Source of the DNA: Methylobacillus flagellatus_A
GTDB lineage: Bacteria > Pseudomonadota > Gammaproteobacteria > Burkholderiales > Methylophilaceae
Reading direction: 5' to 3' (one strand)
NCBI RefSeq assembly: GCF_031344055.1
Contig: NZ_JADBEN010000001.1
Length of the DNA: 64,000 nucleotides
Part shown: positions 23,812 to 33,016 of the stretch, in pieces
How the letters are laid out: every line of letters begins with the position of its first letter
Numbering within the stretch: the stretch's first letter is position 1
Program-made: the position numbers and the translations under genes
The notes under the pieces: generated by a model
Told to the model about the DNA's origin: nothing
Database searches by the model: none
What the model saw: the letters and a program-made list of their open reading frames with translations, nothing else

Positions 23812-24983
23812 TATGGCTTCAGTGGGTCAGGTTCTTCTTCGGGTTCGTCTTCATGCAGCGAGAGCGTATCGACACGCGCGCTGTTTTCCTCCATAGCGGC
23901 ATGCTTGCCGTGCAGCTTGAAGCGCAGGCGCAGCTCGTTGTAGGAATCGGCGTTGCGCAGTGCGTCCTCTTCCGTGATGCGTCCTTCCTCGCACAATGCG
24001 AACAAGGCCTGGTCGAAAGTCTGCATGCCCAGCTCGACCGATTTCGCCATGGCGTCTTTGATCATATTGGTTTCGCCCTTGAGGATGAGATCGGCGACCA
24101 GGGGCGAATTGAGCAGGATTTCAATCGCGGCGCAGCGTCCGCCGCCTTTCTTCGGCACCAGGCGCTGCGAGATGAATCCGCGCAGGTTGAGCGAGAGGTC
24201 CATGTGCAACTGAGCATGCCGTTCTTCCGGGAAGAAGTTGATGATGCGGTCTATGGCCTGGTTGGCGCTGTTGGCGTGCAGCGTCGCCATGCATAGGTGG
24301 CCGGTCTCGGCAAACGCCAAGGCGAATTCCATGGTCTCGCGGTCGCGGATTTCGCCGATGAGGATGACGTCGGGCGCCTGTCGCAAGGTGTTCTTGAGCG
24401 CGCTGAACCAGTCGTTGGTGTCGCGCCCGACCTCGCGGTGCGTGATCAGGCAGTTCTTGCTCGCATGCACGTATTCCACCGGGTCTTCCACGGTGATGAT
24501 GTGGCCATGGCTGTTTTCGTTGCGGTAGTCGATCAGGGCAGCCAGGGTGGTGGACTTGCCCGAGCCGGTGCCGCCGACGAGGATCACCAGGCCGCGCTTG
24601 GCCGAGATGACTTCCTTGAGCACGGGCGGCAGGCCGAGGTCGTCGAAGCGCGGAATCTGCGTGGTGATGGTGCGCAGCACCATGCCGACCTTCTCCTGCT
24701 GGATGAAGACATTGACGCGGAAGCGGCCGATCTCCTTGGGCCAGATGGCGAAATTGCATTCCTTGCTCTGCTCGAACTCCAACCGCTGCTTTTCGCTCAT
24801 GAGCGCGTAAGCGAAGGCCTTGGTGTGCTCGCCGCTCAGTTTCTGCTGGGTGACCGGCGTCATCTTGCCGTCTATCTTCATCGCTGGCGGAAAGTCCGCG
24901 GAGATAAACAGGTCGGACGCCTTTTTCTCCAGCATGGAGCGCAGCAGCGTGTGCATATAGGCCAGAGCCTGTTCCTGATTCAT
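23811..24983 (-). CDS. pilU: Type IV pilus retraction ATPase PilU
   Basis: 390 residues. The N-terminal domain has A-S-D-L-F-I-S and P-A-M-K-I-D-G-K. Then come Walker A G-G-T-G-S-G-K-S-T-T-L, the Asp box E-D-P-V-E-Y-V-H, Walker B V-I-L-I-G-E-I-R-D and the His box A-T-L-H-A-N-S-A-N-Q. The opening and an acidic C-terminal tail (E-P-E-E-E-P-D) are PilU-like rather than PilT-like. PilU works with PilT to retract type IV pili. PilT is not adjacent. It overlaps the DUF3301 gene by one base. Confidence 0.92.
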   Translation of the reverse strand: MNQEQALAYMHTLLRSMLEKKASDLFISADFPPAMKIDGKMTPVTQQKLSGEHTKAFAYALMSEKQRLEFEQSKECNFAIWPKEIGRFRVNVFIQQEKVGMVLRTITTQIPRFDDLGLPPVLKEVISAKRGLVILVGGTGSGKSTTLAALIDYRNENSHGHIITVEDPVEYVHASKNCLITHREVGRDTNDWFSALKNTLRQAPDVILIGEIRDRETMEFALAFAETGHLCMATLHANSANQAIDRIINFFPEERHAQLHMDLSLNLRGFISQRLVPKKGGGRCAAIEILLNSPLVADLILKGETNMIKDAMAKSVELGMQTFDQALFALCEEGRITEEDALRNADSYNELRLRFKLHGKHAAMEENSARVDTLSLHEDEPEEEPDPLKP

Positions 24984-25285
24984 GCCAAATCCAATCCGGG
25001 ATGCGGGTTATAAGGGCCGTCAATAGCCGATGGGCAGACGCCATATTAAATGAGGTTGAACGCCGCTGTCATTATGTCCGGCCCCGGCTGCCTTGTCCGC
25101 ATTCCGAAGCTGGGCCAGCCGCGCTCGGGAAACGAAGCGCGCTTAGGTTTTATATGGGGTCATGGATTCCTACGCTCAATAGCCTAAATTTAATTTGGCG
25201 GATGCCGCTAATATGCTTACACTGCCATGGCGTTTCTATTGGAAACTGTTTTCTGAATTGACTGCAAGCGAGTTGTACCAAGTCC
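24984..25285. other. Intergenic region between pilU and the duplicated-motif gene
   Basis: About 300 bases between divergent genes. It must hold promoters for both. No hairpin, repeat or convincing small gene was seen. A short plus-strand frame opens at 25001 but has no family resemblance. Confidence 0.4.
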
Positions 25286-25957
25286 ATGAATGATATCCGC
25301 GAACGCGAGGCCATGAATGCCTATCTCAAGCTGCTCAAGAACAAGGGAGTCGACAATGAGGGGCTGAGACAGCGGGAGCACTGGCTTCTAGCGCTGTTGC
25401 CCGCCATTGCGGGGCAACCGGCGGACGGCCTGATCTACCGTGAGGCCGTCGAGCACCTGCTGACCGAAGTAGAACGCGAGCAATGGCCGTTCTTCCTTTC
25501 CGTGGTACGCGAGTATTACCATTTCTGGAATCACGACATCAAGGCGATTGCGGCCTTGAACGCCGGGCAGGAGTTCGAGCTAAACCCGACCAAGTGGCAG
25601 CCTGTCGAGCAGGATCTCAAGACGTTATGGCAGCGCCTGGACAGCGAGAAGTTCGGCGTGGCCGACACCTGGCCGCTCAAGGCCTATAGCCATGCATTGC
25701 GCCAGGAGGGGGCGGACCAGGCGTTGGTCGATACCCGGATGCGGCTGGTCAAGCTCTTATTGCTCAAGCTGCGGGATGCGCCTGAACGCGACCACAAGGT
25801 GTATCGCCAGGCGGTGAACGCCACGGTCGGCATTTTCACCATGAAGCCCACCCAGCGGTTGTTTCTCGCCGTGGTGCGCGAGTTCTATTATTTCTGGATC
25901 GGCGACCCGGACGCGGTCAGCCACATCCAGATCGAGCGCGCGGACAATATCGCCTGA
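25286..25957 (+). CDS. Hypothetical protein with internal duplication
   Basis: 223 residues, soluble and helical, with no signal peptide. Two copies of one pattern are visible: W-P-F-F-L-S-V-V-R-E-Y-Y-H-F-W-N-H-D near residues 70-87 and L-F-L-A-V-V-R-E-F-Y-Y-F-W-I-G-D near 189-204. Each is preceded by a helix-rich segment with Y-R-E-A-V or Y-R-Q-A-V. The protein is therefore probably two repeats of a roughly 100-residue helical unit. No family is recognised. The start could instead be an ATG at 25313, which has GAGG upstream. It is convergent with the PPK2 gene. Confidence 0.7.
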   Translation: MNDIREREAMNAYLKLLKNKGVDNEGLRQREHWLLALLPAIAGQPADGLIYREAVEHLLTEVEREQWPFFLSVVREYYHFWNHDIKAIAALNAGQEFELNPTKWQPVEQDLKTLWQRLDSEKFGVADTWPLKAYSHALRQEGADQALVDTRMRLVKLLLLKLRDAPERDHKVYRQAVNATVGIFTMKPTQRLFLAVVREFYYFWIGDPDAVSHIQIERADNIA

Positions 25958-26028
25958 GAGGGCCGCGTAGCTGTTCCCAATGCTTTTCCGGCGACCGGGT
26001 TTTCGCATACGCCCATACGCCGCGCTGC

Positions 26029-27522
26029 TTATTTCAATGCGTCGAGCTTGCGCTCCAGCTGTTCGCAAATGGTCTTGAGTATCTTGATGCGGGCATATTT
26101 CTTGTCGTTGGATTCGACCAGGGTCCAAGGCGCCTGTTCCGTGCTGGTGCGGTCTATCATGTCGCAGACGGCTCGCTGGTAATCGTCCCACTTCTCGCGG
26201 TTGCGCCAATCTTCATCTGTGATCTTGTAGCGTTTGAATGCGGTGTTCTCCCTGGCCTTGAAGCGCGTCAACTGCTCTGCCTGGTCAATGTGCAGCCAGA
26301 ATTTCACGAGCACGATGTCGTGGCTGACCAATTGCTCCTCGAAATCGTTGATCTCGGCATAGGCGCGCATCCAATCCTGCGTGCTGCAAAATCCTTCCAC
26401 CCGCTCCACTAAAACACGGCCGTACCAGGTGCGGTCGAAGATCGTGACGCGCCCGCGTCTGGGCAACTGGCGCCAGAAGCGCCACAGGTAAGGCTGGGCG
26501 CTTTCCTCGTCAGAAGGCGCCGAGATCGGGACGATGCTATAGGTGCGGGCATCCATGGCCTGGGTGACGCGGCGGATGGCGCCGCCCTTGCCGGCAGCGT
26601 CGACGCCCTCGAAAGCGATGATCACCGAAATCTGCTTGAATTTTTCATGGCGGGTGAGCAGGTTGAGCTTGCCCTGATATTCCTCCAAGCGCTCTTCGTA
26701 ATCGTCCTTGTCCAGGGATTTTCCCAGGTCCAATGTGTTCAGCACATTGAGGCCGTCCGCCGCCGTCAATGCGAGCGCGGGGGCTGCCGCCTTGCGGGGA
26801 GGGGGCGCCTTGCTGTCCAGGCGGTTGCGTATGGTCTCCAACAGGTATTTGCCCGTGGTCAGGCTGCGGTAATTGGGGTTGAAGCCTTCGATGACCAGCC
26901 AGGGCGCGTTGGCGGTGCTGGTCTCGCGCAGGATATGGCCGGTGAGCGTGCGGAATTCGTCATAGTGCTTGAGATGCTGCTTGTCCTGCTCCGTGACGCG
27001 CCAGCGCGTCTTTGGATTGGCTTCCAGCTCGGCAATGCGGTTTTTCTGTTGTTTTTTCGAGAGATGGAACCAGAGCTTGATGACGAGCGCCCCTTCATCC
27101 GTGAGCATGCGTTCGAAGCGCACAATATCGTTGAGGCGGCTGTCGAGCTTCTTGCGCAGTTTTCCGCTCGACATGTTTTCCAGGATGGGCGCGGTATACC
27201 ATGACCCGAAGAAAATCCCGATCTTGCCCTTGGGCGGCAGTTCGCGCCAAAAGCGCCACATGCGGGGGCGCTCTGCCTCGTCTTCCGTGGCTGGGCCAAA
27301 AGCGCAAGTGTGGATCAGGCGCGGGTCCATCCATTCATTGAGCAGGTTGGCGGTTTCCCCCTTGCCTGCGCCATCCACGCCGCCGATCAGGATCAAGACG
27401 GGGAAAGCCTTGGATTCCGCCAGGTCGAACTGGATGTCAAGCAGCGCCTCGCGCAAGGCGGGCACTTCTTTCTTATAAAATTCATCGTCGAGACTGTGGC
27501 CGAGCTCAGCGGATTCAAACAT
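26029..27522 (-). CDS. pap: Two-domain polyphosphate kinase 2 (polyphosphate:AMP phosphotransferase)
   Basis: 497 residues, two tandem PPK2 domains. The N-terminal domain (about 30-240) has Walker A G-V-D-G-A-G-K-G, but the lid region reads F-G-S-W-Y-T-A-P instead of the usual D-R-S/T-W-Y-G-R. The C-terminal domain (about 270-490) keeps G-V-D-A-A-G-K-G and F-D-R-T-W-Y-G-R-V-L-V-E-R-V-E-G-F. So probably only the C-terminal half is catalytic, as known for fused class II PPK2 enzymes that make ADP from AMP and polyphosphate. The ATG at 27522 has AGGGA nearby and matches the family start; a longer frame from 27570 does not. Confidence 0.9.
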   Translation of the reverse strand: MFESAELGHSLDDEFYKKEVPALREALLDIQFDLAESKAFPVLILIGGVDGAGKGETANLLNEWMDPRLIHTCAFGPATEDEAERPRMWRFWRELPPKGKIGIFFGSWYTAPILENMSSGKLRKKLDSRLNDIVRFERMLTDEGALVIKLWFHLSKKQQKNRIAELEANPKTRWRVTEQDKQHLKHYDEFRTLTGHILRETSTANAPWLVIEGFNPNYRSLTTGKYLLETIRNRLDSKAPPPRKAAAPALALTAADGLNVLNTLDLGKSLDKDDYEERLEEYQGKLNLLTRHEKFKQISVIIAFEGVDAAGKGGAIRRVTQAMDARTYSIVPISAPSDEESAQPYLWRFWRQLPRRGRVTIFDRTWYGRVLVERVEGFCSTQDWMRAYAEINDFEEQLVSHDIVLVKFWLHIDQAEQLTRFKARENTAFKRYKITDEDWRNREKWDDYQRAVCDMIDRTSTEQAPWTLVESNDKKYARIKILKTICEQLERKLDALK

Positions 27523-27605
27523 GGCGTATTCCCTGATGAGATCGATCCATGGTGCAGAATTTCTCTGCAAGTGTCAAAGCTCCGTAGTCAAGCCTTCCAT
27601 GGAGT

Positions 27606-27652
27606 TGCACTTTATTGGTGCAATGCATAATTGATGGTTCATATTTGGTGCG
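27606..27652 (+). promoter_or_regulatory. NtrC (GlnG) binding-site pair upstream of amt
   Basis: TGCACTTTATTGGTGCA at 27606-27622 matches the NtrC consensus (TGCAC-n6-GGTGCA) on both arms. A second, weaker copy, GGTTCATATTTGGTGCG, lies at 27636-27652 with its centre 30 bases away, about three helical turns. Both lie 50-110 bases upstream of a -24/-12 promoter, as in glnA-type nitrogen-controlled promoters. Confidence 0.82.
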
Positions 27653-27703
27653 TCCTTATTTCGATAGATTTATAAAACTATTTAAAAACAAAGGCATGAT
27701 GAG

Positions 27704-27719
27704 TGGCGTAGTTTTTGCT
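27704..27719 (+). promoter_or_regulatory. Sigma-54 (-24/-12) promoter of amt
   Basis: TGGCGTAGTTTTTGCT has the invariant GG at 27705-27706 and GC at 27717-27718, exactly 12 bases apart, with the TTGC of the -12 element intact. The start of transcription would be near 27730, giving a leader of about 27 bases before the amt ATG. Confidence 0.78.
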
Positions 27720-27756
27720 ATGTATTCCCCGCTATAAAATAAACGGAGGAGATGAC

Positions 27757-28965
27757 ATGGACTCAACACAGTCGGGAAACGACGTATTTTTCATATTGCT
27801 GGGCGCCATTATGGTGCTTGCCATGCATGCAGGGTTTGCCTTCCTCGAAGTGGGCACCGTGCGCCGCAAGAACCAGGTCAACGCCCTGGTCAAGATCATG
27901 GTGGATTTCTCGGTATCCACCATCGCCTATTTTTTCATCGGGTATGGCGTTGCCTATGGCGTGGGCTTCCTGCAAGGGGCGGAGTCGCTTTCTGCGCACC
28001 ATGGGTATGAGCTGGTGAAATTCTTTTTCCTGCTGACGTTTGCCGCCGCCATCCCCGCGATCATTTCCGGCGGCATTGCCGAGCGGGCCAAATTCAACCC
28101 GCAGATGGCCGCGACCTTTGTCATCGTCGGCGTGGTATATCCCTTTTTTGAAGGAATCGCCTGGAACGGCCATTTCGGCTTCCAGGACTGGCTGGAAGCG
28201 GCTTTCGGCGCTCCCTACCACGATTTTGCCGGGTCTGTCGTCGTGCATGCGATGGGCGGGTGGATCGCGCTGGCGGCCGTATTGCTCCTCGGCCCGCGTA
28301 TCGGACGCTACAGCAAGGACGGCAGGCTGCATGCCTTCCCGCCATCCAGCATTCCCTTCCTGGCGCTGGGGGCGTGGATACTCACGGTCGGCTGGTTCGG
28401 CTTCAACGTCATGTCCGCCCAGACCGTGGATGCAGTGACCGGCCTGGTGGCCCTCAATTCATTGATGGCCATGGTCGGCGGCACGCTCGCGGCATTGCTT
28501 GCCGGCAAGAACGATCCCGGCTTCGTGCATAACGGCCCCTTGGCTGGTTTGGTGGCGATTTGCGCAGGCTCGGATGTGGTCAACCCGTTGGGCGCGCTGG
28601 TGATCGGTCTGGCGGCTGGCGCGGTGTTCGTCTGGACTTTTACCTTGACCCAGAACCGTTGGAGGATTGACGACGTACTCGGCGTCTGGCCGCTGCATGG
28701 CATTTGCGGCGCCTGGGGCGGCGTGGCTGCCGGCATCTTTGGCGCGACTGCGCTGGGCGGCATGGGCGGCGTCAGCCTGGCGTCGCAACTGCTGGGCACT
28801 GCCTTGGGCCTGGTGATTGCATTGAGCGGCGGTTTTGCAGTCTACGGCATATTGAAATTGCTGGTCGGACTGCGGCTGGATGCCGAGCAGGAGTATGACG
28901 GCGCCGACCTTTCCATCCACAAGATCGCGGCTACGCCCAACCTGGCTGCAGGGCAGGATGAATAG
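27757..28965 (+). CDS. amt: Ammonium transporter
   Basis: 402 residues with about eleven membrane helices. Family blocks are F-A-F-L-E-V-G-T-V-R-R-K-N, the D-F-A-G-S-V-V-V-H-A-M-G-G signature (the first pore His lies in it) and the late H-G-I-C-G-A-W-G-G with the second pore His. The start MDSTQSGNDVF was chosen because CGGAGGAG lies just upstream. No GlnK gene is next to it, unlike many amt loci. The upstream NtrC boxes and sigma-54 promoter show that expression is under nitrogen control. Confidence 0.95.
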   Translation: MDSTQSGNDVFFILLGAIMVLAMHAGFAFLEVGTVRRKNQVNALVKIMVDFSVSTIAYFFIGYGVAYGVGFLQGAESLSAHHGYELVKFFFLLTFAAAIPAIISGGIAERAKFNPQMAATFVIVGVVYPFFEGIAWNGHFGFQDWLEAAFGAPYHDFAGSVVVHAMGGWIALAAVLLLGPRIGRYSKDGRLHAFPPSSIPFLALGAWILTVGWFGFNVMSAQTVDAVTGLVALNSLMAMVGGTLAALLAGKNDPGFVHNGPLAGLVAICAGSDVVNPLGALVIGLAAGAVFVWTFTLTQNRWRIDDVLGVWPLHGICGAWGGVAAGIFGATALGGMGGVSLASQLLGTALGLVIALSGGFAVYGILKLLVGLRLDAEQEYDGADLSIHKIAATPNLAAGQDE

Positions 28966-29076
28966 CGGTAACAACTTGCTGGGGAAATAGTGCCAGCCGC
29001 GCGATTCAGGGCTCTGTCTGGGCGGTTGGGCCGTGAACATGGTATCTTGCGAAGCTCATAGTGACGAGACGTATTG

Positions 29077-29457
29077 ATGCTCAGGCAGACCAAGATATTG
29101 TTATGGCGCTTATTGGCCGTGATCGCGCTGATTCTCGGCGTGATCGGGGCGTTCCTGCCGATCATGCCCACGGTGCCGTTCGTGCTGTTGGCGGCATGGG
29201 CAGGCGGGCATGGCTGGCCGCAACTGGAGCATTACCTGCTCAACCACCCCAAGTATGGACATCATATTCGCGATTGGCGCGAGCGCGGCGCAGTGTCGCG
29301 CAAGGCGAAATATATCGCGGTATTCATGATGTCGTGCAGCGCAACCGGGTTATGGTTCTCGCCAGCGCCATTATGGGCGAAATGGGGCGTGACCGTCACC
29401 ATGGCGACCGTGGCGGTCTGGCTGTTGCTGCGCCCGGAACCTGTGCCGTGCAAGTAA
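29077..29457 (+). CDS. ybaN: DUF454 (YbaN-type) inner-membrane protein
   Basis: 126 residues with about four membrane segments. The first is followed by G-V-I-G-A-F-L-P-I-M-P-T-V-P-F-V-L-L-A-A-W, the diagnostic stretch of DUF454, then H-P-K-Y-G-H-H-I-R-D-W. The family is widespread and of unknown function. The ATG at 29077 is preceded directly by a TTG codon that could also serve. It is about 110 bases after amt and may be read through from it. Confidence 0.85.
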   Translation: MLRQTKILLWRLLAVIALILGVIGAFLPIMPTVPFVLLAAWAGGHGWPQLEHYLLNHPKYGHHIRDWRERGAVSRKAKYIAVFMMSCSATGLWFSPAPLWAKWGVTVTMATVAVWLLLRPEPVPCK

Positions 29458-29599
29458 GAATGACTAACAAAACCTTCTTACAACTGCCCGACCGTGTCGT
29501 AATTTTTGTACTGCCTGGGGCAGGGCAACGCATTACCGGGCTTGTCAGCTGCTCCGAGCCAGGGCTGAGCTGGTGCCGGCCCATGCTAGAATGCCGCCC

Positions 29600-30307
29600 A
29601 TGTCGAAATTTCATGTCCTGATCCCGGCAGCCGGCACAGGCAGCCGCATGGGGTCCGAATTGCCCAAGCAATACTTGCCGTTGAACGGCAAACCGCTCAT
29701 CCATCATGCCTTGTCCCTTTTCTCCGCTGCTTCCCGCATCAGCGCCGTTCATGTCGTGATCGCGCCGGATGACCATTTGTGGCGCGAATATAGCGCCGCC
29801 GGCCTTGACGCAAAGGTATCGGTCCATGCGCTGGGCGGCGCAACGCGCGCAGCCACGGTATTGAACGGGTTGGAAGCGATTGCGCCACAAGCGGCGGATG
29901 ACGACTGGATATTGGTGCATGATGCGGCGCGGCCTGGTTTGAGCATGGCAATGCTGGACCGGTTGCTGGACAGTTTGCAGGACGACGCGGTGGGCGGCCT
30001 GCTCGCGATCCCGCTGGCCGATACGCTCAAGCGAGCCGATGCCGGGCAGCGCGTCGCCAATACGGAGCCGAGGGACGGCCTGTGGCAGGCGCAGACGCCG
30101 CAGATGTTCCGTTACGCCTTGTTGAAAAAGGCGTTGCGCCAGGCCGGCGGAGCCCCGACGGACGAAGCGCAGGCGGTGGAAGCGCTCGGCTACAGTCCCA
30201 AGCTGGTGCCCGGCGAGCTGAGAAACCTCAAGATTACCTATCCGCAGGATTTACAATTGGCAGAAGCGATTCTGCTTGCAGATGCCAGGGAGCAGACAAC
30301 ATCATGA
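29600..30307 (+). CDS. ispD: 2-C-methyl-D-erythritol 4-phosphate cytidylyltransferase
   Basis: 235 residues. The nucleotide-binding loop is A-A-G-T-G-S-R-M-G; further blocks are P-K-Q-Y-L, V-H-D-A-A-R-P and the substrate-side T-D-E-A-Q-A-V-E. IspD couples CTP to methylerythritol phosphate in the non-mevalonate isoprenoid route. The start at MSKFHVLIPAAG matches the family; the frame could begin nine codons earlier but without homology. It overlaps ispF by four bases (ATGA). Confidence 0.95.
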   Translation: MSKFHVLIPAAGTGSRMGSELPKQYLPLNGKPLIHHALSLFSAASRISAVHVVIAPDDHLWREYSAAGLDAKVSVHALGGATRAATVLNGLEAIAPQAADDDWILVHDAARPGLSMAMLDRLLDSLQDDAVGGLLAIPLADTLKRADAGQRVANTEPRDGLWQAQTPQMFRYALLKKALRQAGGAPTDEAQAVEALGYSPKLVPGELRNLKITYPQDLQLAEAILLADAREQTTS

Positions 30308-30786
30308 TCAGAGTAGGAAACGGATTTGACGTGCATCAATTGGTGGAAGGGCGGCCTTGCATCATCGGCGGGGTGGACATCCCGTTCGCCAAGGGCTTGA
30401 AAGGGCACTCGGATGCCGATGTACTGCTGCACGCCGTCAGCGACGCCTTGCTGGGGGCTGCGGCATTGGGCGATATCGGCAAGCATTTCCCCGATACCGA
30501 CGAGCGCTTCAAGGGAGCAAATTCCCGGGCCTTGTTGCGCCATGTCGTAGCCTTGCTCAAGGCCAGGCATTACAGCGTCGTGAACATTGATGCGACGATT
30601 ATCGCGGAAGCGCCCAAAATGGCGCCCCACATTGCGCAAATGGTACAGCATATCGCGGAGGACTGCGGTATCCCGGCGGACTGCGTCAACGTGAAGGCCA
30701 CCACCAGCGAAAAGCTGGGTTTCACCGGGCGCGGCGAGGGTATTGCGGCGCAGGCGGTATGCCTGATCCAGCGCTACCAGATTTAA
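30304..30786 (+). CDS. ispF: 2-C-methyl-D-erythritol 2,4-cyclodiphosphate synthase
   Basis: 160 residues. The metal ligands are in G-F-D-V-H near the start and the conserved H-S-D-A-D-V-L-L-H-A; L-G-D-I-G-K-H-F-P-D-T-D and the C-terminal T-T-S-E-K-L-G-F-T-G-R-G-E-G-I are also typical. IspF forms the cyclodiphosphate two steps after IspD in the same pathway. The ATG overlaps the ispD stop as ATGA, so translation is coupled; ispDF adjacency is common in proteobacteria. Confidence 0.96.
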   Translation: MIRVGNGFDVHQLVEGRPCIIGGVDIPFAKGLKGHSDADVLLHAVSDALLGAAALGDIGKHFPDTDERFKGANSRALLRHVVALLKARHYSVVNIDATIIAEAPKMAPHIAQMVQHIAEDCGIPADCVNVKATTSEKLGFTGRGEGIAAQAVCLIQRYQI

Positions 30787-30945
30787 AGCGCTGCGGGGGG
30801 CATCCGGTTGCTTTCACAAAACTGCTCTGAACTGGGGTTTTCCGCATGTTTCAATGCCGGGCGATTTGCATGGATGCCCCCGGAGCCCCTCGTCATTTCG
30901 TGTGATTTAGCAGGCTCGGATTGAGCCGGTATAACGGATATATGC

Positions 30946-31485
30946 TTATGCCTTGAGCAGGACGATGACGGCGCCGCTGCCGCCATCCTGCTGCCGAGCC
31001 TGGGCATAGGCGATGACTTCATCCTTCTGCATCAGCCAGTTGCGTAATTTGTGCTTGAGCACGGGCTCGCGGTTGCGCGAGCTCAGGCCCTTGCCATGGA
31101 TGATGCGCACGCAGCGGATGCCGCGCTTCCTGCAGTGGGCAAGGAATTCGGCAACATAGACGCGCGCTTCGTCGCTGACCATGCCATGCAGGTCTATCGC
31201 GGCCTGCACCACCCAATGGCCGCGGCGCAGCTTGCTCAGGATGTCGGGGGAATGCCCATCGCGCAGGTAGAGCAGCTCTTCGCCGCTTTCGAGCTCGTGG
31301 GCGGGAATGTAGCCGTCGCTCAAGGAATCGGCCAGGGCCTGGCGCTCGTCGCGCAGGAACTGGCGCGGAATGGGCTTGGGAGAAGGCGGCTGATGGTATA
31401 GCCGGGATGGCTTGAGCGGGCGCACATCCTTGACTGCATCAAGGAACAGCCTGCTTTCATCGTCCTTGTCGTCTTGTTCTGCCAT
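30946..31485 (-). CDS. Smr-domain protein
   Basis: 179 residues. The N-terminal half is charged and probably flexible. The Smr domain (about 95-175) has D-L-H-G-M-V-S-D-E-A and the R-I-I-H-G-K-G-L-S-S motif, then G-G-S-G-A-V-I-V-L-L. This layout matches the YdaL/SmrA group of E. coli-type small Smr proteins, in which the domain has endonuclease or RNA-cleavage activity; SmrB is a ribosome-collision nuclease. The substrate of this one is not known. It is separated from trxB by an intrinsic terminator. Confidence 0.88.
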   Translation of the reverse strand: MAEQDDKDDESRLFLDAVKDVRPLKPSRLYHQPPSPKPIPRQFLRDERQALADSLSDGYIPAHELESGEELLYLRDGHSPDILSKLRRGHWVVQAAIDLHGMVSDEARVYVAEFLAHCRKRGIRCVRIIHGKGLSSRNREPVLKHKLRNWLMQKDEVIAYAQARQQDGGSGAVIVLLKA

Positions 31486-31499
31486 GTGTCGCCAACCGA

Positions 31500-31528
31500 A
31501 AAAGAGGCCCGCAGGGAGGCCCTGCGGG
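31500..31528 (-). terminator. Intrinsic terminator downstream of trxB
   Basis: On the minus strand a nine-base stem (CCCGCAGGG / CCCTGCGGG) with a three-base loop is followed by CCTCTTTTT. It lies just past the trxB stop and separates trxB from the Smr gene. Confidence 0.85.
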
Positions 31529-31536
31529 AGTGTGGT

Positions 31537-32487
<951 letters not shown>

Positions 32488-32545
32488 ACAGTGAGTACTC
32501 CTAATGCAATATTTCTAAAGGTGCGATGTTCGAAAGGTCGGAATA

Positions 32546-33016
32546 TTAGGGTTTTTCCAGCAGGCTGCGCAACATCCATGCGGTTTTTTCATGGATTTGC
32601 AGGCGCTGCGTCAGCAGGTCGGCCGTCGCTTCGTCAGCTGCCTTTTCCGCGGTCGGGAATACCGAGCGCGCAGTGCGCACCACGGCCTCGTGACCGGCTA
32701 CCAACGCCTTGATCATGTCCTGGGCATGCGGGACGCCGTCGGTCTCCTCGATGGAGGTGAGCTTGCTGAATTCCTTGTAAGTGCCGGGAGCGGGGAAGTC
32801 CAGGGAGCGGATGCGCTCTGCAATCTGGTCGACTGCGGTCCATAGCTCGTTGTATTGTTCCTCGAACATCAGGTGCAAGGTGCGGAATTGCGGGCCGGTC
32901 ACGTTCCAGTGGAAGTAATGGGTCTTGAGGTACAGCGTGTAAGTATCTGCAAGGAAACGCGCAAGCCCTTCAGCGATTTTCTTGCGGTCTTTTTCACTGA
33001 TGCCAATATCTACCAT
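32546..33016 (-). CDS. dps: Dps family DNA-binding/ferritin-like protein
   Basis: 156 residues. The helix bundle holds the inter-subunit ferroxidase ligands in K-T-H-Y-F-H-W-N-V-T-G-P-Q-F and later L-H-L-M-F-E-E-Q-Y-N-E-L. Dps dodecamers store iron, use H2O2 as oxidant and protect DNA in stationary phase or oxidative stress. The start at MVDIGISEKD has AAAGGAG nine bases upstream; an in-frame start at 33058 is unlikely. It lies upstream of trxB on the same strand, a sensible oxidative-stress pair, though a shared transcript is not shown. Confidence 0.92.
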   Translation of the reverse strand: MVDIGISEKDRKKIAEGLARFLADTYTLYLKTHYFHWNVTGPQFRTLHLMFEEQYNELWTAVDQIAERIRSLDFPAPGTYKEFSKLTSIEETDGVPHAQDMIKALVAGHEAVVRTARSVFPTAEKAADEATADLLTQRLQIHEKTAWMLRSLLEKP

